Origin: Halolactibacillus sp051746745
GTDB lineage: Bacteria > Bacillota > Bacilli > Bacillales > Amphibacillaceae
Assembly (NCBI GenBank): GCA_051746745.1
Contig: JBNJFJ010000001.1
Span: 22,323-86,322 of the forward strand
DNA: 64,000 bases
Direction of reading: 5' to 3'
Position numbers and translations under genes: made by a program
Notes under the pieces: model-generated
The model's input: only the letters and a program-made list of their open reading frames with translations
Database searches by the model: none
What the model was told of the DNA's origin: nothing
In this document: positions 44,024 through 52,533 of the stretch, piece after piece
Numbering within the stretch: the first letter of the stretch is position 1
Layout: every line of letters begins with the position of its first letter

Positions 44024-44405
44024 TTTCACTTACCTCCTTCTGTTTCTCTGTCATTAATTGAACCCATTCAATCAGTGTCGCTTCCTCTACACCGAGAAAC
44101 AAAGCTTCTTTTACCAATTGTTCAAAATCTGTACGAATGTCTTCAATTTTTTCATTCGCTACATGGCTTTCAAGTACTTGAACAAAGCTTCCGCGTCCTT
44201 TCACTGAGTAAATAAAATTTTCTTGTTCCAACTGACGATAAGCTTTTTGAATCGTATTAGGGTTCACCGTTAACTCTTCTGCCAATTGGCGAACAGATGG
44301 CAGTTTTTCATCTGGCTCTAAAATATGATTCATGATCAATTGTTTAAATTTATCAACGAGTTGTTGATAAATCGGATCGCGACTGCGCAAATCAATATCA
44401 AACAT
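44016..44405 (-). CDS. GntR-family transcriptional repressor, YtrA type
   Basis: Short GntR regulator of 129 residues: a winged helix domain (about 3-75, LPSVRQLAEELTVNPNTIQKAY) and only a brief C-terminal helical dimerisation part, which defines the YtrA subfamily. The ATG at 44405 has GAAAGGGTG upstream. First gene of a regulator-ATPase-permease operon. An inverted repeat at 44489-44513 fits the YtrA operator (AGTGTA, 13 bases, TACACT) with one mismatch, so the operon is probably self-repressed. Confidence 0.9.
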   Translation of the reverse strand: MFDIDLRSRDPIYQQLVDKFKQLIMNHILEPDEKLPSVRQLAEELTVNPNTIQKAYRQLEQENFIYSVKGRGSFVQVLESHVANEKIEDIRTDFEQLVKEALFLGVEEATLIEWVQLMTEKQKEVSEND

Positions 44406-44488
44406 CAGGCTCACCCTTTCTGTCACTCATCTTTCTATGATGCTTATAGATGACGCATTTATTCATATCAAGTGTATGAGGTGTATTA

Positions 44489-44513
44489 ACTGTATTAGTT
44501 CAAGTAGTACACT
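44489..44513. promoter_or_regulatory. YtrA-type operator
   Basis: On the minus strand AGTGTA, 13 bases, TACAGT. Published YtrA sites are AGTGTA-N13-TACACT (from memory), so there is one mismatch. Immediately downstream of the -10 element. Confidence 0.65.
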
Positions 44514-44517
44514 TATT

Positions 44518-44545
44518 AGTATAGTATAACTTTGTTATTTGTAAA
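44518..44545 (-). promoter_or_regulatory. Sigma-A promoter of the GntR/ABC operon
   Basis: Minus strand TTTACA (44545-44540), 16-base spacer, TATACT (44523-44518). The operator starts just after the -10 box. Confidence 0.7.
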
Positions 44546-44630
44546 GACCTATTTTAATTTTTCTTTTTTCACCCATTGTTTTCCTACCTGATTAAGACAC
44601 TGTGTTTTTACAGTTAAACAAACAGCCATT

Positions 44631-44668
44631 AAAAAAACACTTACAGAAGTGTTGATTCTGTAAGTGTT
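44631..44668 (-). terminator. Terminator of the MhqD-like gene
   Basis: AACACTTACAGAA pairs with TTCTGTAAGTGTT around 7 bases. The minus strand continues into seven T. Confidence 0.9.
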
Positions 44669-44681
44669 GATTTACCTGTTC

Positions 44682-45296
44682 TTATGCTTTAGGTGCCAGA
44701 TTTTCTTCGTACCATCCTTTGGCACTGTCTATTTCTTCATTGGAGAGCGAATGGCCATGATTCGTGTAACTCACCGATACATCAATGCCTTGTCCTTCAA
44801 AGAGACTGATTAATTCTTCGGTTTCCGTTTGATCGACGAGCGGGTCATTTTGACCTGCGCCGATAAAGACTTTGGTTTTGTCTTGGGTTGGATACATGAT
44901 GCCTCGTCTTGGTACCATTGGGTGCAGAAGTATCGCATGCAAGAGACTGTTTTCATGATGCATCAGCAAACTTCCAGCAATGTTTGCGCCATTTGAATAA
45001 CCTAAGGCGACAATATTTTCACGGTCAAAATTATATTCCTTAGCCGCTTCATCGATAAAGTCGTGTAAAACCTTTGTTTCCGATACGAGACTTTCCTCAT
45101 CAAACACCCCTTCACCAAGGCGTTTAAAAAAGCGTGACATCCCATTTTCATTTACATTACCTCTAACTGATAAAATAGACGCATCGGGATCAATATGTTC
45201 TGCGATGGGAATCAAATCACGTTCGGTTCCACCTGTCCCATGCAACAACAAAAAGACTGGCTTTTGTTTATCTTTTTCAATAAAGATATGTTTCAT
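44682..45296 (-). CDS. MhqD-like alpha/beta hydrolase (carboxylesterase family)
   Basis: Serine hydrolase of 204 residues. The oxyanion/entry motif LLLHGTGG, nucleophile GYSNGA, catalytic Asp in GAGQNDPLVD and His in NHGHSLS form the triad. Segments SVRGNVNENGMSRFF and HPMVPRRGIM are characteristic of MhqD of B. subtilis, induced by quinones and catechols. The ATG at 45296 has TTAGGAGG upstream; the longer frame overlaps the next gene. It is a single gene with its own terminator. No linked MhqR regulator or dioxygenase is visible here. Confidence 0.85.
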   Translation of the reverse strand: MKHIFIEKDKQKPVFLLLHGTGGTERDLIPIAEHIDPDASILSVRGNVNENGMSRFFKRLGEGVFDEESLVSETKVLHDFIDEAAKEYNFDRENIVALGYSNGANIAGSLLMHHENSLLHAILLHPMVPRRGIMYPTQDKTKVFIGAGQNDPLVDQTETEELISLFEGQGIDVSVSYTNHGHSLSNEEIDSAKGWYEENLAPKA

Positions 45297-45390
45297 TATA
45301 ACGACGCCTCCTAATAATCTTAACGATGAAAGATTTATTTTTATATTTATCTTGATTTCAAGGTAAATATAACATAGGCAAAGCTCCGCT

Positions 45391-46659
45391 TCAATGATTG
45401 TGCTCAAGTTGTTCGAGATAGTTAGCAACAGATTGGACATCATGTGTGGAGTAACGCGCCTTCTGATATAGTTCTGTCACCTCTTTTTTCCAGTAATCTT
45501 GTTCAAATAAATCATCCGGCATCGACAACACATATTCAGCCGCCGTTTGACTTTTCCGGTAGTCTAGACCACGTGTCTTACCCTCATCAACCAGTTGTTT
45601 AAACAGAAAACGTACTTGACTCTTCACATCTAATTCCCGCCAATTTACTTTTTTAGTACCTTTAGTCCAACTCGGCTTACGCTTCTCGAGCCATTCTTGA
45701 AAGGAAAATACTTGCTCTTTTTCATCTTCATAAGCGGTTGTAGATAAGTCGCTTGTATGAAAACGACGGTTGAATAAGACTTGATAAAGTTTTGAGACGA
45801 TGGCTTCAATTTTTTTACCGATCCCCGGTAATCGTTTCATCAATACATAGAGGATAAATAAGACAAAGACCGCAAAAATACTGATGGCTATAATTTCTAG
45901 TACTTGATCGATGATTTGAGCAAATAATGACGGTTCATTCACCTCGAAATTCGATAGATCCATGGCCACCGGACCCATTCCTTCTTCAGGTGGTGTTTCA
46001 GCTGGTTCGCCCTGGCCGAGTAACTTAAACACTTGACGTAACAGAACCACTAAGGCAGCGGCCACAACGTTATAACGAACGAGCAACAAAACCCCAACAA
46101 TCACAACCAGTAAATAGACATAGTTTTGGCGTTTGATTGTCAAAAACATACTCGTTTGATTCGCGTTTCGTCGTTCTTTTGCTTTTAAGTGTTCATGGTT
46201 GGTTAGAAGCAGTAACGCGATAATCAGAATTACCGCACTACCCACTAACCAATCCTGTATTGTACTTGATTGAAAGAAAAAATAACTAACAAAATAACTC
46301 GGAACACTGATCGTCCACATTAACGTACGAGGAAAAACCGCTTCATCATCAGCTAACCGGTAAAGGAAACCACGCTGGATTGCGGTTGCTACAAATAACC
46401 CTACGCCAAGCATGACGACCACTGACGAGGTGTCAATGATCCACACATATAAAAGGACAATGCTTCCTGTATAGATTATCCGCCATAAAAAATGATGGTG
46501 AATATAACTTAAGGCCGTTGCTAGTGGGTACACAGTAAAATACAGTAACAAAAGTTCACCTTCAAATATACCGTTAAAAAGTAGCGCATTTATCCAAAGA
46601 AAGATAGGAAAGAGACTGAAGGCTTCTAACGTACTAAATAAGAGCGCGCGTCCAAACAT
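45391..46659 (-). CDS. Polytopic membrane protein with DUF4129-like C-terminus (YebA-type lacking transglutaminase)
   Basis: Third gene of a MoxR/DUF58 operon. Of 422 residues, the first half has six or more hydrophobic segments, then a further one (about 250-275), and a C-terminal soluble part with VRFLFKQLVDEGKTRGLDYRKS resembling DUF4129. B. subtilis YebA and similar proteins carry a transglutaminase-like domain between these parts; no Cys-His-Asp domain can be seen here. The ATG overlaps the previous stop by one base, with AAGGAGGTGG upstream. Role unknown, envelope-linked by context. Confidence 0.75.
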   Translation of the reverse strand: MFGRALLFSTLEAFSLFPIFLWINALLFNGIFEGELLLLYFTVYPLATALSYIHHHFLWRIIYTGSIVLLYVWIIDTSSVVVMLGVGLFVATAIQRGFLYRLADDEAVFPRTLMWTISVPSYFVSYFFFQSSTIQDWLVGSAVILIIALLLLTNHEHLKAKERRNANQTSMFLTIKRQNYVYLLVVIVGVLLLVRYNVVAAALVVLLRQVFKLLGQGEPAETPPEEGMGPVAMDLSNFEVNEPSLFAQIIDQVLEIIAISIFAVFVLFILYVLMKRLPGIGKKIEAIVSKLYQVLFNRRFHTSDLSTTAYEDEKEQVFSFQEWLEKRKPSWTKGTKKVNWRELDVKSQVRFLFKQLVDEGKTRGLDYRKSQTAAEYVLSMPDDLFEQDYWKKEVTELYQKARYSTHDVQSVANYLEQLEHNH

Positions 46660-47747
46660 CAGCCCACCTCCTTTGGTGATTTCAATGGAATGACTGTCAC
46701 ACGATTACCTTTTTTCTTTAATGCTTCCACACGAGAACGAATGGCTTCCGTCATCACTGGGGTTAATACAATGACTGTCTCATCGATTGAACGTTCAATC
46801 AAATAATCTAACACATGTTTAAAATGATGGCGGCGTTCTGAGATTAAATAACTAAGTGTCGTTAACCCTTGTTGATAGTGTGCGGTCCCAACCCCTTGGT
46901 CTAACGCTTTAAAATCATAAAGCTCTGGCTGACGATTGTTCATCGTGACCGCATTTGTCACAAAACAAAACGGGGCCGCTTGCTGATTGAGTTGATAAAA
47001 CATTGAAGCGACAATCGATAGACTTTCCTCAAATAAAGCCTCATCATTTACTGGTAACCAAATATCATCGGATTGATCGACATTTAACACAATCATTACA
47101 TCGAGTTCACGGGTATGATCATGTTCATTTACTTGCAGTTCTCGCCTTTTGGCAGTCTGTTTCCAGTTAATCTTTTGACTAGCATCCCCCGCTTGATAAT
47201 CACGTGTCCCGATTTTTAAAAAGGGATCTTCAATAATCCAGCGATTCACCGCTTGTTCACCTAAAAAGACTTGGACATCTTCTGGCAACATATTTTGTCG
47301 ATATAGTTTTGGATAAACAATTAGTTTCCCAGCTGTTTCATGTGACTGATACGTATCACTAAAACCAAACATATCCCCTAACGTCAGTGCCACTGAGGAT
47401 AAATGATACACGCCTCGTTTTTTAACTACCATATGGTGACGACGCTTAATCTGTTGGTAAGGTAATAAGGAAAACAGCGTCTGATGAAATGGGTCTTCTG
47501 CTGGTATATGTTCGTCAACAACGGAGACAAGATAGCGACTCATTTTCGCTTCAACACTCACCCAAGGGAGCGGTAATAACTTTTTATTTGTAATGTGATC
47601 AATAATTTCAATCTGTTCATTTGGGAAGGCTGTCTGTTTATTAAATGAACGGTGATACATCAGCCCTTTAAAACCAAACTTTTGAAAGAAGACACTTTGA
47701 AGATAGATCATCGCAACAACAAAGATAATCAGCCAGGCGAGATTCAT
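46659..47747 (-). CDS. DUF58-family protein (YeaD-like)
   Basis: Protein of 362 residues with an N-terminal hydrophobic stretch and the DUF58 signature (IGTRDYQAGDASQKINWKQTA, about 177-197), then a von Willebrand A-like domain with LNVDQSDDIW. DUF58 proteins are commonly coded with MoxR ATPases. It is thought to act as part of a chaperone- or metal-insertion-like complex, but this is not shown for this branch. It overlaps the MoxR gene by 4 bases. Confidence 0.85.
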   Translation of the reverse strand: MNLAWLIIFVVAMIYLQSVFFQKFGFKGLMYHRSFNKQTAFPNEQIEIIDHITNKKLLPLPWVSVEAKMSRYLVSVVDEHIPAEDPFHQTLFSLLPYQQIKRRHHMVVKKRGVYHLSSVALTLGDMFGFSDTYQSHETAGKLIVYPKLYRQNMLPEDVQVFLGEQAVNRWIIEDPFLKIGTRDYQAGDASQKINWKQTAKRRELQVNEHDHTRELDVMIVLNVDQSDDIWLPVNDEALFEESLSIVASMFYQLNQQAAPFCFVTNAVTMNNRQPELYDFKALDQGVGTAHYQQGLTTLSYLISERRHHFKHVLDYLIERSIDETVIVLTPVMTEAIRSRVEALKKKGNRVTVIPLKSPKEVG

Positions 47748-48703
47748 GTTAAATCAGAACCTTTAACTTCTGTCGGTGCCGCTACACTGTCAAGGATCGC
47801 TTCTACGAGCGCTGCTGGTTTTGCCTGAGCCATCGGTTCGAGGCTTAGACGGTGCGTCACCACCGGTGCAAATACAGCTTTTACATCATCAGGTATCACG
47901 TAATCGCGACCTTTAATCGCTGCATAGCTAAGTGTTGCCCGCAATAAATTTTGCATTCCGCGTGGCGAGAGACCAATATCAACCGACTCATGTTGCCGGG
48001 TGGCTTCTGTTAACCGAATAATATAGTCATAAATCACTTCATCAACGTACACATCTGTAAATATGGCTTGTGCTTCAATTAACTCAGCTTGCGTAATGAC
48101 AGCTTCAACTGATTCAAGTGGGTCGGCTGTTTTGAAACGCTTTAATACTGCTAAAGCATCCGCGTTTGTTGGATAGCCCAAGCTCGTTTTAATAAAAAAC
48201 CGGTCTAGTTGCGCTTCAGGTAATGGAAAGGTTCCTTGACTTTCTAAAGGGTTCTGAGTCGCTAACACAAAAAACGGGGCGGCTAACGGATGTGTGGTTC
48301 GGTCAACCGTCACTTGGCGTTCTTCCATCGCTTCTAATAAGCTTGACTGGGTTCTTGGGGTTGCGCGGTTGATTTCATCAGCTAACAAGATATTCGTAAA
48401 AATCGGCCCTTGATTAAATTCAAATACTTCATCTTTTTGACGATAAATCGTTGAACCAATCACATCACTCGGCAACAAATCTGGTGTGAACTGTACGCGG
48501 TTAAATGAACAAGCAATCGCTTTGGCGAGTGTCTTAGCGAGTAATGTCTTACCTGTTCCTGGTACGTCTTCTAATAACGTATGGCGATTGGCGAGTAGAC
48601 TCATCAACACTAAATCAATCGCTTTGTCTTGACCGACAATCACCTTATGTATTTCTTGTTTAACTTGGTCCATCATTGGTTTTATTTCAGTTATCTTCAT
48701 CAT
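47744..48703 (-). CDS. MoxR-type AAA+ ATPase (YeaC-like)
   Basis: AAA+ ATPase of 319 residues. Walker A PGTGKT, Walker B LLADEINR, sensor 1 ATQNP and the C-terminal AAA_lid_2 segment (GLSPRGMQNLLRA) are clear. MoxR proteins act as chaperones for assembly of partner complexes. First gene of a three-gene operon with DUF58 and the DUF4129-like protein. Several ATG codons near 48703 are possible; GGAGTG precedes the second. Identification of family is firm; specific target unknown. Confidence 0.92.
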   Translation of the reverse strand: MMKITEIKPMMDQVKQEIHKVIVGQDKAIDLVLMSLLANRHTLLEDVPGTGKTLLAKTLAKAIACSFNRVQFTPDLLPSDVIGSTIYRQKDEVFEFNQGPIFTNILLADEINRATPRTQSSLLEAMEERQVTVDRTTHPLAAPFFVLATQNPLESQGTFPLPEAQLDRFFIKTSLGYPTNADALAVLKRFKTADPLESVEAVITQAELIEAQAIFTDVYVDEVIYDYIIRLTEATRQHESVDIGLSPRGMQNLLRATLSYAAIKGRDYVIPDDVKAVFAPVVTHRLSLEPMAQAKPAALVEAILDSVAAPTEVKGSDLT

Positions 48704-48785
48704 TCCACTCCTTATATTTACTCTTTTAACATTTTAATCTATTCTATTATAACATATTTGAATGCGATTACAAAAAAGCAAAAAA

Positions 48786-48810
48786 ATAAATGGTCGAAGA
48801 CCACTTATTC
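48786..48810 (-). terminator. Terminator after the small membrane protein gene
   Basis: AATAAATGGTC and GACCACTTATT form a hairpin with one mismatch around GAA; the minus strand continues with a T-run. Confidence 0.7.
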
Positions 48811-48821
48811 TAAAAACACCC

Positions 48822-49031
48822 TTAAAAAACAAGCAACACCCATAACACAATTACAATCGTTGTTACCGTTCCAATAATGGCACTTCGCATACGTCTTGAT
48901 AAAGGATTAGGAATCAAATGTAACAGTAAAGTTAGTGTTAATACGGTAATACCAACAACAGCTAAGAAATAAATAAATAAGCCTAAAATATTATTAAATG
49001 GGTCGGCCATCGCCGCTCTGATTAAATCCAT
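48822..49031 (-). CDS. Small two-helix membrane protein, unknown function
   Basis: Protein of 69 residues with two predicted membrane helices (about 14-38 and 49-69) separated by a short basic loop (NPLSRRMRS). The ribosome binding site is CGAGGTGAG; ATG 49031. No recognised family. It is alone, followed by a terminator, upstream of the MoxR operon on the same strand. Confidence 0.65.
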   Translation of the reverse strand: MDLIRAAMADPFNNILGLFIYFLAVVGITVLTLTLLLHLIPNPLSRRMRSAIIGTVTTIVIVLWVLLVF

Positions 49032-49154
49032 TCTCTCACCTCGTCTCTTGCACGTGCACTAAATTATCTCTTTCCATTTTAATGTATCATTCGACGTAAA
49101 ACAACAGCTAAACCAATATTTACGACCAATGACCCGGATTCTTTAACAGACGTA

Positions 49155-49190
49155 TAAAAACCAATCACATCAGCTTGTGATTGGTTTTTA
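49155..49190 (-). terminator. Terminator of the DUF5392-like gene
   Basis: AAAAACCAATCACA pairs perfectly with TGTGATTGGTTTTT. Confidence 0.9.
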
Positions 49191-49193
49191 TCC

Positions 49194-49640
49194 TTACCTA
49201 TATTGGCGTTCTTTACGTTTATGTTCTTCTGTTAAAAAATGAAAGAATAACGGTAAATCCATTTGTTTTTGTTTATTGACTCGCGTCACATAACGTGTTT
49301 TTTCATGTTCTTCTATCAGAATACTCTTCTTAATCCGTTCAGCGATATAACGCTTCACAATTTGGTGCATTTGCTTCTTTAAGAACTGTGATTCCCTAAA
49401 CAAGCTAAGACCAACAGCCGCCACAAGCGCATACACAACTCGAGCCGTCATTGAAATTGAACTAAACTCTGCACTTAAAAATGGTAACACCATGTTTAGG
49501 ACACCTAAAATTAAGAGTGGTAAACCAATCATATAAAAAAGCGAGACTTTTTTCATTAATGGACGGATCATTGTCGCAATCTTATCCATTTCTTGTTGAA
49601 TAAACGGTGGTAATGATTTTGGGTTAATGGTTTGCATCAC
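49194..49640 (-). CDS. DUF5392-like membrane protein
   Basis: Protein of 148 residues with two hydrophobic segments (about 34-54 and 64-80) and basic soluble ends. The N-terminal PPFIQQEMDKIATMIRPL and the overall layout recall YwnF/DUF5392-type proteins, a weak assignment by memory. Start may be GTG 49640 or ATG 49637; both fit AAGGAGG. It stands alone with its own terminator. Next upstream is the IS605-type remnant. Confidence 0.6.
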   Translation of the reverse strand: MMQTINPKSLPPFIQQEMDKIATMIRPLMKKVSLFYMIGLPLLILGVLNMVLPFLSAEFSSISMTARVVYALVAAVGLSLFRESQFLKKQMHQIVKRYIAERIKKSILIEEHEKTRYVTRVNKQKQMDLPLFFHFLTEEHKRKERQYR

Positions 49641-49705
49641 GATTGTCCCTCCTTATTAACACATAGCACGTTACTTGTACTTAGTCCCATTATATGATGA
49701 TTCAA

Positions 49706-49930
49706 TTGAGACTCCCACGCCTAAAGGCGCAAGTTCCACCCTCACGGGTTGGAATGGGATTCCTGAATGACAAGCGTTCTCAGTTCATTTCTGCTTTGAA
49801 CAGTCTTCAAGGTCAGGGTATCTCATTACCCCTCCTAAGACAGTGCCTATAGCATCTTAGGCTGATTGACTATGACCATCAATCACAGTCTGTTTATTGA
49901 CGACTGACGAACGTCTGGCATTGAATATTT
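49706..49930 (-). ncRNA. Omega-RNA-like right-end scaffold
   Basis: In IS605 elements the 3' end of tnpB and the right end are transcribed as the omega RNA that guides TnpB. Here AATCCCA (49761-49755) can pair with TGGGAGT (49717-49711), enclosing hairpins TTCCAACCC/GGGTGGAA (49754-49734) and CGCC/GGCG (49729-49718). The spacing from GAACGCTTGTCATTCAGGAA to the terminal CTCAA is the usual omega-RNA 3' layout, from memory. If transcribed, bases from 49705 downward would be the guide. The 5' limit is a guess; no TnpB is encoded in the window. Confidence 0.55.
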
Positions 49931-50071
49931 TACGTTGTGAATGACTACTCTCAACAACACCATATATTCAGTTTTAAATGTTTTAAAGACTTTTGCATGA
50001 CTATATATAGTATATCATAAGATGGGCTATTATTCCACGATTGAAGCCGTAGGCTTTTCGCTCTATCTATT
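49706..50071 (-). mobile_element. Non-autonomous IS200/IS605-type element (no tnpA or tnpB)
   Basis: Gene-free segment of about 366 bases that looks like the two ends of an IS605-family element joined by an internal deletion. Read on the minus strand, the left end follows TTTAC (50076-50072) and carries a small hairpin AAGCC/GGCTT at 50044-50056. The right end is highly structured and stops after TGGGAGTCTCAA (49717-49706). No transposase or TnpB coding survives. IS605 elements move by single-strand hairpin recognition without target duplication, consistent with the lack of direct repeats. Boundaries are estimates. Confidence 0.65.
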
Positions 50072-50098
50072 GTAAAGAAAAGCCTCATTACAATTTAA

Positions 50099-50134
50099 GA
50101 AAACACCAATAGCCTATGCCACTGATGTTTTCGT
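50099..50134 (-). terminator. Terminator of the amino acid ABC operon
   Basis: GAAAACATCAGT and a complementary segment ending GGTGTTTTC form an imperfect hairpin directly after the ATPase stop. Confidence 0.65.
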
Positions 50135-50139
50135 TAAGG

Positions 50140-50862
50140 TTATAAAATTTTGTCTAGAAAGTCTTTCGCTCGTTCCGATTTTGGGTTGTTGAAAAAGTCA
50201 TGCGGTTCGCCTTCTTCTATTAATAACCCTTGGTCTAAGAAGATGACCCGGTCGGCAACCTCGCGCGCAAAGCCCATCTCATGGGTGACGACAAGCATCG
50301 TCATACCAGACTCCGCTAAGTCCTTCATAACATCTAACACTTCTTTGACCATCTCTGGGTCAAGGGCAGATGTCGGTTCATCAAATAACATTAAGTCAGG
50401 CTCCATCGCTAACGCTCTAGCAATAGCCACCCGTTGTTTTTGACCACCTGATAAACTGCTTGGATAAGCGTCTTGTTTATCACTTAAGCCAACGCGCTCA
50501 AGTAGAGCGAGTCCTTTTTCTTCCGCCTCAGCTTTAGAAATCCGCTTCACTTTTAACGGCGCATACGTCAAATTCTCGAGCACCGTTAAGTGCGGGAATA
50601 AGTGAAAGTGTTGAAACACCATGCCGATTTTTTCGCGTGCTTTTGTGACATTGGTTTTTTTATCGGTTAAGTCCACACCAGCCACACTGATTTTACCTTC
50701 CGTTGGTGTTTCTAGTAAATTAATACAGCGCAAGAATGTTGATTTACCAGACCCACTAGGACCGATAACGGAGACAACTTCCCCTTGTTTAATATCAATC
50801 GAAATATCTTTTAATACCTCATTTTTACCAAAACTCTTATATAAATGTTCGACATTAATCAC
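50140..50862 (-). CDS. Polar amino acid ABC transporter, ATP-binding protein
   Basis: ATPase of 240 residues of the GlnQ/ArtM type. Walker A GPSGSGKST (33-41), Q-loop FQHFHLFPHL, signature LSGGQKQRVAIARAL, Walker B LMLFDEPTSALD and switch His in THEMGFA are all intact. GTG start at 50862; GGGAG is 11 bases upstream, within the permease tail, so coupling is likely. Last gene of SBP-permease-ATPase order. Substrate is probably a polar or basic amino acid. Confidence 0.93.
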   Translation of the reverse strand: MINVEHLYKSFGKNEVLKDISIDIKQGEVVSVIGPSGSGKSTFLRCINLLETPTEGKISVAGVDLTDKKTNVTKAREKIGMVFQHFHLFPHLTVLENLTYAPLKVKRISKAEAEEKGLALLERVGLSDKQDAYPSSLSGGQKQRVAIARALAMEPDLMLFDEPTSALDPEMVKEVLDVMKDLAESGMTMLVVTHEMGFAREVADRVIFLDQGLLIEEGEPHDFFNNPKSERAKDFLDKIL

Positions 50863-51514
50863 CTTTACTCAATCTCCCTTCAACCCATTTACCTAGTAAG
50901 CTTAACACCATCACAAGGCCCCAGTAAATCAGACCAACGAATAAGAGTGGCTCGAAGTTTCGATAAAGATTGGCACCGACGACTTGTCCACGACGCATCA
51001 AATCTAAGTATCCGATCGTTGACACAATCGCCGATTCTTTTGTTAACGTAATAAATTCGTTCATTAAAGCTGGTAAAATATTTTTAAGTGCTTGCGGTAA
51101 AATAATATCAATCATCATCTGACGATAAGGTACACCAAGCGCCATCGCCGCTTCTGTTTGTCCTTTATCGACCGCACTAATACCTGCCCGAATAATTTCT
51201 GATACGTAAGCGGATGAATTTAACCCAAACGCTAAAATCGCAGATAGAAAGGCTGAAATATCATAACCGGTGAGCTGCGGTACAGCTAAATAAATAATCA
51301 TTAATTGTAAAATAAGCGGTGTCCCGCGGAACATCGACGTATAAAAATCCGCAAATAAGCGGAGTGGTTTAATTGATCCAATTTTAAATAATGCCAGTAC
51401 GGTCCCGATAATAAAACCAATCACAATCGAGACAATAACAAATTGTAACGTGACCCATATTCCTTCCAACATAAAAGGAATATAAGGCACGATTTGGCTC
51501 CAATCCAAATTCAT
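50855..51514 (-). CDS. Polar amino acid ABC transporter, permease
   Basis: Membrane subunit of 219 residues with five or so helices and the HisM/GlnP family segment TPLILQLMIIYLAVP. The EAA-type loop (AAMALGVPYRQMMIDIILP) contacts the ATPase. ATG with GAGGTG upstream; it overlaps the ATPase gene by eight bases. Confidence 0.93.
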   Translation of the reverse strand: MNLDWSQIVPYIPFMLEGIWVTLQFVIVSIVIGFIIGTVLALFKIGSIKPLRLFADFYTSMFRGTPLILQLMIIYLAVPQLTGYDISAFLSAILAFGLNSSAYVSEIIRAGISAVDKGQTEAAMALGVPYRQMMIDIILPQALKNILPALMNEFITLTKESAIVSTIGYLDLMRRGQVVGANLYRNFEPLLFVGLIYWGLVMVLSLLGKWVEGRLSKGD

Positions 51515-51582
51515 GCCTTACACCTCATTTCGTATTAAAGTTCATGTTGGGTTAAGTGAAACCTTAACCTCTTTCTGTCTAT

Positions 51583-52440
51583 CTATTCTTCTGATAAGAA
51601 TTCAGCTTCAAGTTCGGCGAGCTTACCACTGTCGATAATGCTCTCAAGCGCCGCATTCACATCTTCTACAAGTGCGCTACCTTTAGGGAAAGCGACAGCC
51701 ATACCTGGTGACGCATCAGTTGGATCGTCAAAGCCAGCTAAGTCTTGCGCTTCAATAAACCCTTTTGCGACTTGCTTATCTAAGTAGATGACATCGACAC
51801 GATTTGTGATCAGTTCTTGTACGAGCATTTGCGCATCGTCTAAAGCTTTAAGCTCAAATCCATACTCTTCTTGGATTGCTTTGGCACCTTCTTCTTGGAT
51901 CGTTCCAAGTTGAACACCAACTGTTTTGCCTTCTAAGTCAGCTAAATCCGTCATCGGTTCATCTTTACGTGTGACAAACATTTCACCTGATGAGTGATAT
52001 TCGAGTGAAAAATCAACGTTTTGACGACGGTTTTCTGTTGCTGACATACCTGAGAGGACCATATCCACACGCTCTGCTTGCAGCGCACCAATTAAACCAT
52101 CAAATTTCATATCGCGAATCTCTAATTCCATGCCGAGTTCTTCCGCAATCAGTTTAGCCAGTTCAATATCAAAACCAACAAATTCCCCGTTCACATCTAA
52201 TGACTCAAACGGTGGATAATCCGGTGATGTCGCCATCACTAATGTGTTATCTTCATCATCTGAATCTGCGTCTTGGTCAGTATCCGCCCCATCTGTTTCA
52301 CTATTTGTATCTTCTGCTGGTTCATCTCCACTCGTTTCATCAACATCTGGTAAGGCATCGCCTTCACCAGCACCACAAGCTGTTAAACCAATCATTAAAG
52401 TTGCGACTAACATAAGAAATAACATCGTAAGTTTTTTCAT
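51583..52440 (-). CDS. Polar amino acid ABC transporter, substrate-binding lipoprotein
   Basis: Extracytoplasmic binding protein of 285 residues. A signal peptide with lipobox LTAC is followed by a 45-residue linker made almost only of Asp, Glu, Gly, Ser and Thr. The type II periplasmic fold then starts at about residue 68 (LVMATSPDYPPFESLD), with GFDIELAKLIAEELG and VDMVLSGMSATENR as family marks. ATG at 52440 has AAGGGGAG upstream; longer frames begin at a codon without one. The acidic linker may suit a salty environment. First gene of the importer operon. Confidence 0.9.
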   Translation of the reverse strand: MKKLTMLFLMLVATLMIGLTACGAGEGDALPDVDETSGDEPAEDTNSETDGADTDQDADSDDEDNTLVMATSPDYPPFESLDVNGEFVGFDIELAKLIAEELGMELEIRDMKFDGLIGALQAERVDMVLSGMSATENRRQNVDFSLEYHSSGEMFVTRKDEPMTDLADLEGKTVGVQLGTIQEEGAKAIQEEYGFELKALDDAQMLVQELITNRVDVIYLDKQVAKGFIEAQDLAGFDDPTDASPGMAVAFPKGSALVEDVNAALESIIDSGKLAELEAEFLSEE

Positions 52441-52533
52441 TTCTTTCTCCCCTTCATTTGTATATTTATTCATGATTATGAATTTTAACAAATTTATTCG
52501 CATTTGGGAAGTAAAAAGTTTAAAATAATCAAA

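Noticed and set aside
44471..44513. Longer AGTGTA...TACACT repeat in the GntR upstream region
   Set aside because: The spacer is far too long for a YtrA site; the 25-base repeat at 44489-44513 fits better.
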